64,000 nucleotides of DNA. It comes from Chaenocephalus aceratus. Lineage: Eukaryota; Chordata; Actinopteri; Perciformes; Channichthyidae. The notes beneath the pieces were generated by a model that had not been told where the DNA came from, ran no database searches, and was given only the letters and a program-made list of their open reading frames with translations. The stretch spans positions 1 to 64,000 of the forward strand of contig JAMFTG010000281.1 of NCBI GenBank assembly GCA_023974075.1, in the 5' to 3' direction. A program made the position numbers and the translations under genes. Positions within the stretch are counted from its first letter, which is position 1. Each line of letters opens with the position of its first letter. Below are positions 23,797 to 32,945 of the stretch, in pieces.

Positions 23797-23878
23797 ATAT
23801 TCCTCTAAGGTACATTTAGAACAGATCAAAAATGTGCAATTAATCGCGATTAACTATTTTAATCGACTGACAGCCCTA
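23797..23878. mobile_element. Right end of a hAT element (truncated)
   Basis: Matches the last 85 bp of the complete hAT at 46817-48989 (AATCGCGATTAACTATTTTA, ATCGACTGACAGCCCTA) and is followed by ATTACATT, the same 8 bases that flank the left end of that element. The rest of the element is missing at this boundary. Confidence 0.85.
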
Positions 23879-23886
23879 ATTACATT

Positions 23887-24085
23887 ACATGACAGTTGTT
23901 AGACACTTTTATCCAAAGTGACTTACATACATTCAGTACTGTGGACAATCCCCACAGGAGCAATTTGGGGTGAAGTGTTTTGCCCAGGGACACAATGACA
24001 TGCTGACTGCAGTGGGATTCGAACTGGCTACCCCCTGATTCCAAGTCCAGCACAGTACCCACTGAGCCACAGCCACTCAACGGCA
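23887..24085 (-). mobile_element. tRNA-derived SINE
   Basis: On the minus strand TGGCTCAGTGGGT fits a pol III A box and GTTCGAATCCC a B box about 45 bp later. The body ends CTTTGGATAAAAGTGTCT and TGTAATGTAAT, the 3' tail of common teleost SINEs. It is present at the same place in unit 2 (48998-49196), so it predates the duplication. It is not a functional tRNA. Confidence 0.8.
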
Positions 24086-24386
24086 TATTATTCAATGTAA
24101 TCTTTATAAATATATTTATTTTGGTAGGTTTGCTCTTCCGTAATACATATTAATTATTATAATAAAGTACATGTGTCTAATAATACTTACATACTTTTAC
24201 TTAACTAAGATATGAATGCAGTACTTTAACTGGTAATGGAGTATTTTCACAGTGTGGTGTTTGTACTTTTACTTCAGGATCTGCTACCTGCAGCAAGTGC
24301 TGATAAAGGGTCTAAAGTGTTATTAATGTGATAATAAAGTGCTACTGAAGAGTGTAAAGTGTTAATTAAGAGTAAAGGGAACAGAC

Positions 24387-24579
24387 CTGCTCTGTGGATC
24401 CGAAGCTGAGGCTGTAAAACAGCGTCCAGTAGCTTCTGGAGTCTCTTGTTCTCCTCTTTGGAAAGAAGCAGCTCCTCCTCGAGCTCTGCTATTGTTTGTT
24501 CAAACAGAGCAAATATCTCTTCATTAGCAGCAGTGGGTTGCTGCTTCTTCAACGACAGCAGCATTTGGACTTTACTCAT
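24387..24579 (-). CDS. C2H2 zinc-finger protein, exon 1 (gene ZNF-A)
   Basis: The ATG at 24579 starts MSKVQMLLSLKKQQPTAANE, then EIFALFEQTIAELEEELLLS, KEENKRLQKLLDAVLQPQLR and IHRA. This is the conserved N-terminal module of many teleost C2H2 proteins, probably a short coiled coil (heptad-like Leu/Glu). The donor is GAGCAG|GTCTGT at 24387/24386. Phase 1 fits the exon 2 acceptor at 5392, where the joined reading IHRADVQQL is the family's usual sequence. An in-frame Met lies 20 codons upstream (24637), but the MSKVQ start is the family norm. The neighbours are a SINE in the intron and an I-like LINE upstream. Confidence 0.85.
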
Positions 24580-24860
24580 GTTTCCTAGATCACCTTTTCC
24601 TGCAGACTCCGTTAAACACACCGTTTCTCTCTGCATCAACTCTCAATCTGAGTAGTGTTGCTAACGTGTTTCCAGCTAGCATGCTAAGCTAGCTCCTATA
24701 GTCCGAGGTAAACGCTCCAGAAGAAAGAGCACACAGTCCAATCGGAGGTTTATCCAGACACACAGATGATGGATCAGTAGAGCTGGAGCTCACACACACT
24801 TTCCCAGGAACACAGAGAGAGAGAGAGAACCGTAGCGAGGAGCCGCCACGTGGATCCAGG
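24580..24860 (-). promoter_or_regulatory. 5' UTR and promoter region of ZNF-A
   Basis: About 280 bp upstream of the start is conserved in unit 2 (49679-49956) and ends at the LINE tail. It contains the near-palindromic AGCTAGCATGCTAAGCTAGC. No TATA box was identified. A LINE insertion caps the region, so the promoter is probably short. Confidence 0.4.
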
Positions 24861-26395
24861 TTCTTCTTCTTCTTCTTCTTCTTCTTCTCTCGGTTTTTGG
24901 CGGATTGCAAACAGCTTTAAGGTGCATACCGCCACCTACTGTACAAGAGTGTGTATCACCATATCATCCTATCACCACTCAAATACTTAAGAATGGCCTT
25001 CCTGGTAGCTCTTACCCCCTCACCTTCTGTTCCCAGGATCCCCATCAGGCTCCACTCCCTTCCTGGTAGCCCTTACCCCCTCACCTTCTGTTCCCAGTGT
25101 CCCCATCAGCAGTGATGTACCTGAACGCGTTCAATGAACGATCGTTCATGAACGCGTTCATATTTTGGGCGAACGTGAACTGAACGTACTGTATTTCCGC
25201 TAGATGAACGTCAGCGCTGTATAACGGCGTTCAAAAGTGCGTTCATTCTCAGCACTGTATTATAACGGCGTTCAAAAGTGTGCCAGATTTCATATGCCTT
25301 TCAGCCGAAAACCCAGTTAAAACACACCGTAAACAGGCTTCAAAATAATGCAGAAAACCACCCAATCTGGCAACAGCAAGCTGCCTGTGACGCGTACGCG
25401 CCTGTCACCCCTGGCTGTCGTACTAAAATATAAATATACTAAATATATCAGACTCCTCACAACAAACAATGTGGAACCGCGGAACCGGCGAGCATTGAAT
25501 GAATGAATGAATTAGTATGGACGAAGCCGAGAGCAGCTGCAGCAGCACTCGCTCAGAGTGAGACTCTACGGCGTCGGCGTATGAGCATTTAAAAGAGTTT
25601 TACGTTAAAGTCAGTACTGACTCAGGCGGAAAAAATCAAACGTTTGCCTGTAAACTGTGTCCGCCCGGTTTGAAAAAGCAAATCCGTAAATCGACGCTTC
25701 GACAACAAACCTTAAACGGCCCATTGAGAATAAGCACACGACTTGCCTTTCACAGTATTTGCGAGTGGCGAATAAAAAAGAGAGCCAAAACAGATCCACT
25801 ACCACCCAAATCCCATTAACATCGTACAGGAGACAAATAATAGCTCGCAGCAACGTATTGAAAAAATAACTATAAACTATAAATTAGTTCATTTTTGAAA
25901 CCATGAACTTTAGTTCAACATTTTGAATTATGAACTATGAACTGAACTAGTTCATTTTAAAATTTGTGAACTGTGAACTGAACTAGTTCATGTAGAAAGT
26001 GAACTTTCCCAACACTGCCCATCAGGCTCCACTCTCTTCCTGGTAGCTCTTACCCCTCACCTTCTGTTCCCAGTGTCCCCATCAGGCTCCACTCCCTTCC
26101 TGCCTCTCTGACCCTGTCTCTTAGTTGTTCCCTCTCTGTTTTGTACATGTTACAGTGTAATATGATGTGTTCCACATTTTCTTTCACTCCACACCCCCTG
26201 CATTCTTCAACTTTGCATTTTCCCATTAAAAACATTAAGCCGTTTAATCCTGTATGATCCAGTCTGAGTCTAGTGATGGTGATCTCCTCCTTTATTATGA
26301 TTTTTGTAACTTGTGGTATGTCCTCCCTTTCTGGTCTTCCTCCCACCTTTTCTGCCATATTTCCATACCCTTGTCGTGATCACTTATTAATACAC
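24861..26395 (-). mobile_element. I/Nimb-like LINE 3' end (interrupted)
   Basis: The minus frame 26358-26050 encodes ITITRLRLDHTGLNGLMFLM, then ECRGCGVKENVEHIILHC, a C-x2-C-x7-H-x4-C knuckle, and MYKTEREQLRDRV, a C-terminal signature of I-like fish LINEs. The 3' UTR ends CCGAGAGAAGAAGAAG, the (GAA)n tail at 24861-24890. The body is broken by a local tandem repeat (CCTGGTAGCTCTTACCCCCT) and by the hAT at 25110. The clade assignment is from memory of the tail and knuckle. Confidence 0.7.
25110..26017 (+). mobile_element. hAT element private to unit 1, with BED remnant
   Basis: The termini CAGTGATGTACCTGAACGCG and ...GAACTTTCCCAACACTG are inverted and an exact 8-bp duplication CCCATCAG flanks it (25102-25109 and 26018-26025). 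The paralogous place in unit 2 (about 50220-50300) has no insert. Inside, the ATG at 25517 starts DEAESSCSSTRSE, a stop, then YEHLKEFYVKVS, FACKLCPPGLKKQIRKSTLR, a decayed BED finger. No catalytic domain is present. Confidence 0.9.
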
Positions 26396-26525
26396 TGGGT
26401 TACATAATTCAATCATGAAACTACAGGTTGGGGGTATTGTTCCGCCTGACACTAATGCCTATACCTCCGGGATATATACTGTGTCTTCCTTCCTTTATCT
26501 TTCTCTTGTCTACTCGGACTGCATG
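26396..26525. other. Shared spacer
   Basis: Conserved with 50610-50742; no feature was recognised. Confidence 0.4.
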
Positions 26526-26533
26526 CAAGCAAC

Positions 26534-27367
26534 TAGGGATGCCAGTGATTATTCGATTATTCGAATATTCGTTACAGTCTCGTTAATCGAATATTATTTT
26601 TAAAAATCGATTTTATTTATATATTTTTTTATTATTATTTATGTATTTATTTATTTGTTATGGCTTAGTTTCAGCCAAAATATAGACTAATGCTAATAAT
26701 AGTAATAGTATTAATAATTGTAAATGGCCATTGGTCACACCACCAGTTTGTTTTACTGTAAACTTGGAGGAAGCCTGCGTGCAGAGCAGACTGCTGCTGC
26801 AGCACGCTACACACCGCCCCCACCCCCACCCCCCTCTCCCTCACACGTGCGACTAAAGATGAACAAAGCGGCAGTAAAAAGAGTTCCTCCTCGTGGAACT
26901 ACTTCGAACTTACAAGTCCAAATGAAGTTAAATGCAAGCTCTGCGAAAAGACGTTGGTCTTTCACAGCTCAACCTCAACAATGCGTTTTGAGTGCATCCA
27001 TTTGAAGATGCGCGATGCGCGCACAATTTATTTATTGCAATGCTGCTATTATTAATAATACAGGCTACAGCCTGTATTAATAATAGCATTGCAATACATA
27101 AATTGCTATAATAATATTTATTGCAATGCTGCTATTATTAATACAAGCTGTAGCCTGTATTTAATAATGGCAGCATTGCAATAAATACATTGTGCGTGCA
27201 TAGTGCATCTCCAAATAAAGGCAATGGTAGGCACTTTAGAAAATAACAAAAAATAAACCAACATCATGTTGGTTTATTAATCGAAATAAACGGTCGATTA
27301 ATTGATTATTATTCTCCAGGGCTGCCGAATAATCGATTTTGATCATGGTCAGTTTCTGGCAACCCTA
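26534..27367 (+). mobile_element. hAT element (shared by units 1 and 2)
   Basis: The termini TAGGGATGCCA and TGGCAACCCTA and the perfect 8-bp duplication CAAGCAAC (26526-26533 and 27368-27375) define it. The interior has a BED-finger remnant (from 26860; CKLCEKT in the unit 2 copy). In unit 1 a missing G after GCGGCA shifts that frame. The same element with the same duplication is at 50751-51585, so it inserted before the duplication. Confidence 0.9.
27044..27110. repeat. Imperfect inverted repeat (hairpin) inside the hAT
   Basis: GCTATTATTAATAATACAGGC and GCCTGTATTAATAATAGC pair around a two- to three-base loop, with flanking TTGCAATG/CATTGCAA extending the stem to about 30 bp. A second, related inverted pair follows at 27118-27185. 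Confidence 0.85.
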
Positions 27368-27445
27368 CAAGCAACATGTTCATTTCTGCTCAAATAAAGT
27401 AATATATGTAATAATGTCCCTATATTCTTTGTTTTAAACCTTAAG

Positions 27446-27535
27446 GAAGATATCGATGCTGGCAGGGAGTGCCTCATTAAAGGACTCTGCATCTACCTCA
27501 ACGAGGATCCTGAGGATCTGGTGAAGGAGTACATG
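27446..27535 (+). pseudogene. SAMD3-like multicopy fish gene, penultimate exon (unit 1)
   Basis: Thirty complete codons, EDIDAGRECLIKGLCIYLNE then DPEDLVKEYM, lie between CTTAAG and a GTGAGT donor. The exon is phase 0 at both ends, and the next exon at 30103 is also phase 0. The wording recalls the C-terminal part of an abundant uncharacterised fish family often labelled sterile-alpha-motif-domain-containing protein 3-like; this is from memory. No upstream exons were found, so only a 3' fragment exists here. Confidence 0.55.
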
Positions 27536-27599
27536 GTGAGTGTGTGCTAAAGTAGTAGGCCACATTTGAAAAAAAAGTTAGTTTGAACATGTTTTTAAG

Positions 27600-28199
27600 A
27601 AAAAAATAGCCTCAGTTAAAAGAACCTCATTCGACCAGATCAGAGCCGTATAATAGAAGAGTTACGACATCTCCGTTCACTCCAATGGACCACTTTTTTA
27701 CAGCAATGGCGGATCGTGGAGCCTCTCAATCGTTCCCCGGAAGTTAGCGCCAAGGCTGGCAGAGCTGTGGAGTTGCAGCATAATAGACCGTTCGTGACGG
27801 ACTTTTAAAGGTAAGAAGACGTTTAAAGATTTATATTGCGGATATTATCAGTACATCTGATTCAAATTAACATGTGTATTAAAGGATGTCAGTGGATTAT
27901 CCCTAAATTAGTAGATTTAGGGAACGTTTACAGATAACAGATTAAGCTAGGATACCGAAGCAAGTTAGCAACACACGTTGAACAGCCTTTTAACTGTACA
28001 TTCCGTTCTCTCAATGTCATTTCGTCCAACATGTTGAATTAGAGAAGAGGGGCTTCTAAACGGGATTGTATGCGGGGGTGGAGGGAGTTAAATATTAGAT
28101 AAATATAACTTTGGTGCGTGTAAGAGTGAGTGTTTTTAGCAGAGCCATATTGTGTCCTTGTGATTATGTTGATTATTACCTGTCTGTATAATGTTGCAG
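27600..28199. other. Intronic region with promoter-like or MITE-like sequence
   Basis: Contains GAGCCGTATAATAGAAGAG, CTCCGTTCACTCCAATGGAC and a short frame starting ACAGCAATGGCGG, then a donor-like AAAG|GTAAGA at about 27811. It resembles repeats seen in other fish, but I could not define its ends. Shared with unit 2. Confidence 0.35.
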
Positions 28200-28670
28200 C
28201 TCAGCTGATTTTGGATCGATGGCAAAGGGAGAGGGACTTAAGTGAGAGTGAAAACACAAGGTAAGTTTAATACTACTGTTTTATATAAGTAAGCATACTA
28301 AACATGTATTATATCACTGTATTATATAAGTAATCTTGTTAGTAACCTACTGTATGGCAGGTGGAGGAGCAAAACTGCAAGACTGCAAACTCACAAGACA
28401 GAGAAATCAAAGTGTGTTCTCCAGAGAAGAGGTTGATTTCACTTCAATTTTTTCATATTTTCTAAAGATGTGGAAATGGCACAAAAAAAACTTGAGAGCT
28501 GTAACCAAGACAACTATAACAACATGAGTAGAGAGCCACCAAGGTTTTTCAAGTCCCTCTCTTACTCCATTTTGCCAACCCAAACTTCCAGGTACATGAC
28601 GGGACACCTTGCTTGTTTTTGTTGTTTGCGCTCCTCTGGCTGGGTGCTGGCAGGTGGAGGGCAGTGATCC
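28200..28670 (+). other. Possible exon chain of unknown product (unit 1)
   Basis: Exon-like segments: 28200-28260 between ATGTTGCAG and GTAAGT (frame QLILDRWQRERDLSESENTR); 28361-28432 after TATGGCAG (frame VEEQNCKTANSQDREIKVCS); and 28467-28667 (DVEMAQKKLESCNQDNYNNM, SREPPRFFKSLSYS). The third frame ends in a stop at 28665-28667. The frames do not join simply and I do not recognise the protein. Unit 2 shares them at about 52415-52880 with an 8-9-bp deletion near 52645. Confidence 0.3.
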
Positions 28671-28799
28671 CTTCCCTTCTTCCTTCAATCTTTGAGACTA
28701 ATGTAAGTAGAAGACATGGCATTGTAAATGTTCGAACATTTAAAATATTATACCACTTAAAAATAATAATTACTTTTGTTACTAAGAGTTCATACTTAT

Positions 28800-29625
28800 T
28801 ATACCTGTGTCACCTTTCACACTATCGCTGTGATCATGAGCTATGGGCTTTGTAGATACAGGGGCCCTTCTCTTTTTGACCACAGGGCGATGCACGGAGA
28901 TGGTGGGTATAGCCTCTGCTCTCAGCCTAGTCTTGCCCTTTTTTGTCTTCACACACAGAACAACTGAGTTTTGTCTGCCCACATACATATTCCATAGTGG
29001 TTGAATACACAGTATTAGGAAACACTTTATACTTACTGGACATGTTATACTCATTACATACTGTATATAAAATATGACCAAGAATGTGAGACAACTTTAT
29101 AGAAATTCATATCACATCTGTTACTGATGCCATTTGTCATACTTTGTTAAACTCATAAATAATAAAGTTCCATAACTTCAGTTGGGAACAGAGACCACAC
29201 CTTATCTCCCCAAGGCAATAGGTGTGCTGTGTGTGTATAACCCTTTCTCCTGTCTGTTACTCCCTCTTTCAGCACAAGAACCAGAGGGGGGTTCAATGGA
29301 GCCTGAATACCTGCACTGAGACCCTCACCCTGCACCCTGAGTCTCAACTCTCAGTGTTTTTCAAACCTTTCCCTGTTTTTTTTTGTATTAAACAAACATT
29401 AAGCTTTCCCAATGGTGTGGTTTTCGTTTTGTGAAAAAGTGCAAATGCAGTGTTTGTATATAAATCACATATTGGTTTGCTGTTGGTCGTGAAATTGCTC
29501 CTGCTTCCTCCGCTCTGTGTCAGTGGGGAAGCCGTACATTCGTACTCCTTTCTCTGAGCGATTTGAGCATCCCCAGGCAGCACAGCAAACCAGGACAACA
29601 CGGAGGAAAAGGCACCAACAAACTG
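28800..29625 (-). pseudogene. THAP-domain gene fragments (unit 1, broken)
   Basis: On the minus strand, AAWGCSN.RSEKGVRMYGFP-like codons (about 29597-29475) and KTKKGKTRLRAEAIPTISVH, RPVVKKRRAPVSTKP (about 28950-28820) correspond to the beginning and the post-domain part of a THAP (C2CH) DNA-binding protein. Compared with unit 2, the start codon segment is missing (a 33-bp deletion between direct repeats GCAGCACAGCAAACC), as is a 26-bp block before KTKKGK. The copy is therefore dead. THAP proteins include P-element-derived factors, and this one may be host or transposon. Confidence 0.6.
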
Positions 29626-29691
29626 CATGATATGCTATTCAATGTTTATTGAATTCCATGTATTTGCAATGGATGTTCCTAAAACAACACA

Positions 29692-29722
29692 TTTATCATC
29701 ATCATCATCATCATCATCATCA
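29692..29722. repeat. (TCA)n microsatellite
   Basis: About ten ATC/TCA triplets; longer in unit 2 (53967-54003). Confidence 0.95.
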
Positions 29723-30102
29723 TGCTGCTGCTAGTGCTTTGATAAAATGGTAGAAATGAATCTAATCTGAATTGTAAAGCATTACTTTAGATCCCCTCCC
29801 TCTAAATGTATCAATGAACATTAGAAAGTGATGCTCCTGACTAACATACAAGTTTAATAAGATACTATTGGTTTGAAATAATTCAAAGCTATAAATAAAC
29901 AGCAACAGGCTCTTTAACCAAGGCACTGTTAGTTAAACAAACCAGGTCTTCTTCTTCGCAAGCAACTTTCTGGGTGCATTGTGCTAATTAGTGTAGTGCT
30001 ACAGTGGAGTGTACCAGTATTGTCAAATAAGCAAATTGTGTCTTAATGAGGTCTGAGTAAAACAAATCTTATCCTTTAAAGAAATGATTTGTCTTCCACC
30101 AG
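29723..30102. other. Intron sequence, no recognised feature
   Basis: Conserved with 54004-54382; no gene was seen. Confidence 0.45.
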
Positions 30103-30305
30103 GACATGACTGAGGCCAACACACTACGTGAGGTAGAAGGAACAACAGTGGGGATCTATGTTGCCAGAGAGACTCCCAGCAATGACTATTCTGATGTCGG
30201 AGTAATCCTCGAGTGGTGGTGGTGCTTCACGATCTGGAGAATGTGGCTCTTGCAGCTGCAATGCTGTTTGGACTCATGTATGCCCTAAACATGAATTACA
30301 CGTAG
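30103..30305 (+). pseudogene. SAMD3-like multicopy fish gene, last exon (unit 1), frameshifted
   Basis: After TCTTCCACCAG the frame reads DMTEANTLREVEGTTVGIYV, ARETPSNDYSDVGVILE, then loses one base. The family's VVVLHDLENVALAAAMLFGL and MYALNMNY continue in the next frame to TAG at 30303. Unit 2 (54383-54585) has the same frameshift, so the copy was already dead before duplication. Confidence 0.6.
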
Positions 30306-30329
30306 AAGCACCTTAGAAGTTATTCAGAA

Positions 30330-30640
30330 GGTTATAATGGATGGGAGGTGCTGCTACCTGTCTGTCTGAATGGAGAGTAAAGTGGGAGGTGCTGCTACCT
30401 GTCTGTCTGAACGGACTGTAAGGTGGGAGGTGCTGCTACCTGTCTGTCTGAATGGAGAGTAAAGTGGGAGGTGCTGCTACCTGTCTGTCTGAACGGACTG
30501 CAAGGTGGGAGGTGCTGCTACCTGTCTGTCTGAAGGGACTGTAAAGTGGGAGGTGCTGCTACCTGTCTGTCTGAAGGGACTGTAAAGTGGGAGGTGCTGC
30601 TACCTGTCTGTCTGAAGGGACTGTAAGGTGGGAGGTGTTG
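30330..30640. repeat. Minisatellite, about 41-bp unit
   Basis: Seven to eight tandem units of GTGGGAGGTGCTGCTACCTG plus TCTGTCTGAAGGGACTGTAA. The order of variants (AATGGAGAG versus AAGGGACTG) differs from unit 2. Confidence 0.92.
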
Positions 30641-31475
30641 CTGCACGTGCCTGGTGGGGACATTTGTCTCTGTTATCATGTTTCATTTCCAGTTAGTTTT
30701 TCAGCTGTTATTAAAAGATCTTTGTGCTCATTATTGTCTCTGTGTGTTTGTGTCCCTGGCTTTCTCTCGTTTTAATCTGCACAAACAAACTGGAACTGTT
30801 TCATATCACGGCTTCAGGAAATGCCAAGCTACCCCGACGTAATGATGATTTTTTAATAGTCACACTCGATTATGCATATTTTCTTGTTGCCCCAGCTGGT
30901 CAACACCTCTTTGAGCAGAAACAAAGGCTACATTAATGTATTAAATCGATGTTAATCCATGCATGTGGATCATAGGTGTGGATGTGTTATTAACGGACGT
31001 GACGTTGTGCGATTGCGTTGCCAGGCAACAGCTTTGGGTCATGTTAATTTACAAACTCTTCGACTACAACTATATTTAAAAACATGTTAGAAGGCCCCCC
31101 AAAATACTTTAATGCAAATTAAAATGTAAATGTGAAGGAATGTGTGGGTTAGGGTTAGGGTTAGCATAGCCAATTTAAATTAACCTTAGCGATGCATACA
31201 GTTCCTACCTACATAATAAAATATCTCTCTAAGTTACAAGGATGACCTTATTTTATCAACCTCAAACAGAAGCCGTTTGTCAGTATTATCCCACTTAACG
31301 CTTGTCTATTTCGTTTTAACCTTTATAGTCTATGATTTTAACTTGGAGGCTACGATTAGCATCGTTAGCACCGATGTAGCTACCACTCGCTTACATGCTA
31401 ACCTAAGCCTTACCATTCATTGCGTAGCTTATTAAAATCATTAACACATAAATAAAGGATTCGAATTTCACTTAC
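30641..31475. other. Shared non-coding region
   Basis: Conserved with 54921-55762. Contains two to three TTAGGG units (about 31148) too short to be telomeric. No gene was seen. Confidence 0.45.
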
Positions 31476-31690
31476 CGCAAAACCGCATTCATGCACCGTC
31501 TGTTTAAACCACAGAGCGAGTCACAATAGTCCGATATATAAGCATGAAGAACAAACAACCACGGCCGGCTTCAAGTTGTGTTCCCTGGATGAACTGAGCA
31601 GGCAGAGTCCCTGTAGCTTCACGGAGCAGCTAGCAGAGAGACAAGAAGCTAGCAAAAGCAGTCACTTGACAGAGCAGTCACTCAATGTGA
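31476..31690 (-). promoter_or_regulatory. Candidate promoter and 5' UTR exon on the minus strand (unit 1)
   Basis: A CpG-containing segment ends in a strong donor GGTTTTGCG|GTAAGTG (31476/31475). It lies 1.9 kb upstream of the THAP fragments in the same orientation and could be their first, non-coding exon. The same donor is at 55763/55762. Confidence 0.4.
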
Positions 31691-31830
31691 CCACGCCCTA
31701 ATGTATGCAAAACCTTTAAGACCTAATAAAAATAAAAGGGTCGTGTTAGAAAACAATTCACTCACAGATCCATAATAATGAAGGTGGAATCTAACTATAT
31801 CCATAATAAAATGCATGGAGCAAGGGGTAG
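31691..31830. other. Shared spacer
   Basis: No feature was recognised; conserved with 55978-56124. Confidence 0.35.
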
Positions 31831-32072
31831 AAACATGTTTTTTTCTGCTGTAAAGTTGGGCATTTTAACATGGGGGTCTATGGAAATTGCTCCTTTCTGC
31901 AGCCATCGCCTATCGGCCAATATATGAACTGCAGTGCGTAGCACTTCTGTTGGAGATGAATGTTCAAACTGGAGCCGCAAACCACCAGGAGACAGGAGTT
32001 TAAACTTCCTTGTTTTATTTTATCAGGGTATGTTGGTGGGATGGTAGCTGTTGCCAATGGTTCTAGTAGAAA
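31831..32072. repeat. 240-bp block present only in unit 1
   Basis: Starts TTTTTTTCTGCTGTAAAG and contains AACATGGGGGTCTATGGAAA, a sequence I associate with a dispersed fish repeat. Unit 2 joins directly from GAAACATG to GAAACAAAC at about 56124. It is a deletion in unit 2 or an insertion in unit 1; its right part may include the end of the BEL LTR. Confidence 0.5.
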
Positions 32073-32412
32073 GGTGAAACAAACTGATTACAGCATTTGC
32101 ACATTGAAGTATTATTTTAATCAAATTCGAACTAAATTATATTCATTACAACATTGAACAACAAATGTGTTCAATACCATTGAGGTTACTCAAGTGCAAA
32201 CATCAAAATTACAAAGAGGATTCTACTTACATTGGTAAATCAAAAGACACATGGCGAACAACTACCAAACACTCAGTCCTGGTGTGGGTGTTTGAGGACA
32301 AAGAGGAGGAAGTCCTCATCCAGGCCTCTATTTATAGCCTGTGAGGAAGTTCTACCTGCTTCCCTACACAGTGCCTCTTGTGGACAGGAAAACAAACATG
32401 CAATTTCTAACA
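32073..32412 (-). mobile_element. BEL/Pao LTR (3' LTR), unit 1
   Basis: Reading the minus strand, the integrase stop is followed by ACGGGGGCGGC, a polypurine tract, then TGTTAGAAATTGCATG, the LTR start. A TATAAATAG box lies at 32336-32328. The other end is uncertain (possibly ...CCAACA near 32031). Confidence 0.65.
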
Positions 32413-32442
32413 GCCGCCCCCGTATTTGTGCAGCAAATACGT

Positions 32443-32945
32443 TTAATCGGTGTCTTCCGTGAATTCAGGGAGCGGGATTAATCTTGAAACAGGTCTTACA
32501 TATTCCCGACCTTGAATAATGACCTTAGCACTGCGGACGTTTCCATCTTTTCCAGGGTAGGTTTCACTTATCCTTCCAATAGGCCATGATGCTCGAGGAT
32601 ATTGGGGGTCAACCACCAACACCACCTTCCCAGAATCCAGGTTCTCCTTGTTTGTCTTCCATTTTTGTCTGGTTTGAAGATACGGAAGGTAATGGCGAAT
32701 GAAGGCTGTCCAGAAATGATCAGCTATGATCTGACTGTGACGCCACTTCCTCCTGCCCAGGAGCTCACTGTCACAGTAGATTGCCTGAGGAAGAGAGGAG
32801 TCGGGCCGCCCCATCAACAGCATATTTGGTGTAACTGGGTCTGGATCAGCAAGGTCAGAAGAGACATATCCGAGGGGTTTTGAATTCAGAATACCTTCCA
32901 CTTCGATCAGGACGGTGGGAAGGACTGTTTCTGTGGTTGGTTGGT
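32443..32945 (-). mobile_element. BEL/Pao integrase C-terminal part, unit 1
   Basis: A minus frame of 152 codons or more, beginning in VLIEVEGILNSKPLGY, with DPVTPNMLLMGRP, RRKWRHSQIIADHFWTAFI, RHYLPYLQTRQKW, DSGKVVLVVDPQYPRASWPI, GRISETYPGKDG and VRPVSRLIPL. This is the C-terminal region of a BEL/Pao integrase. It abuts an RT domain of the opposite orientation near 32946. Confidence 0.9.

Noticed and set aside
23990..24085. tRNA gene on the minus strand
   Set aside because: A and B boxes are present, but the cloverleaf is degenerate and followed by a SINE tail; a SINE head, not a tRNA gene.
31148..31165. Telomere-like TTAGGG repeats
   Set aside because: Only two to three units, present identically in both segmental units; chance or ancient interstitial sequence.
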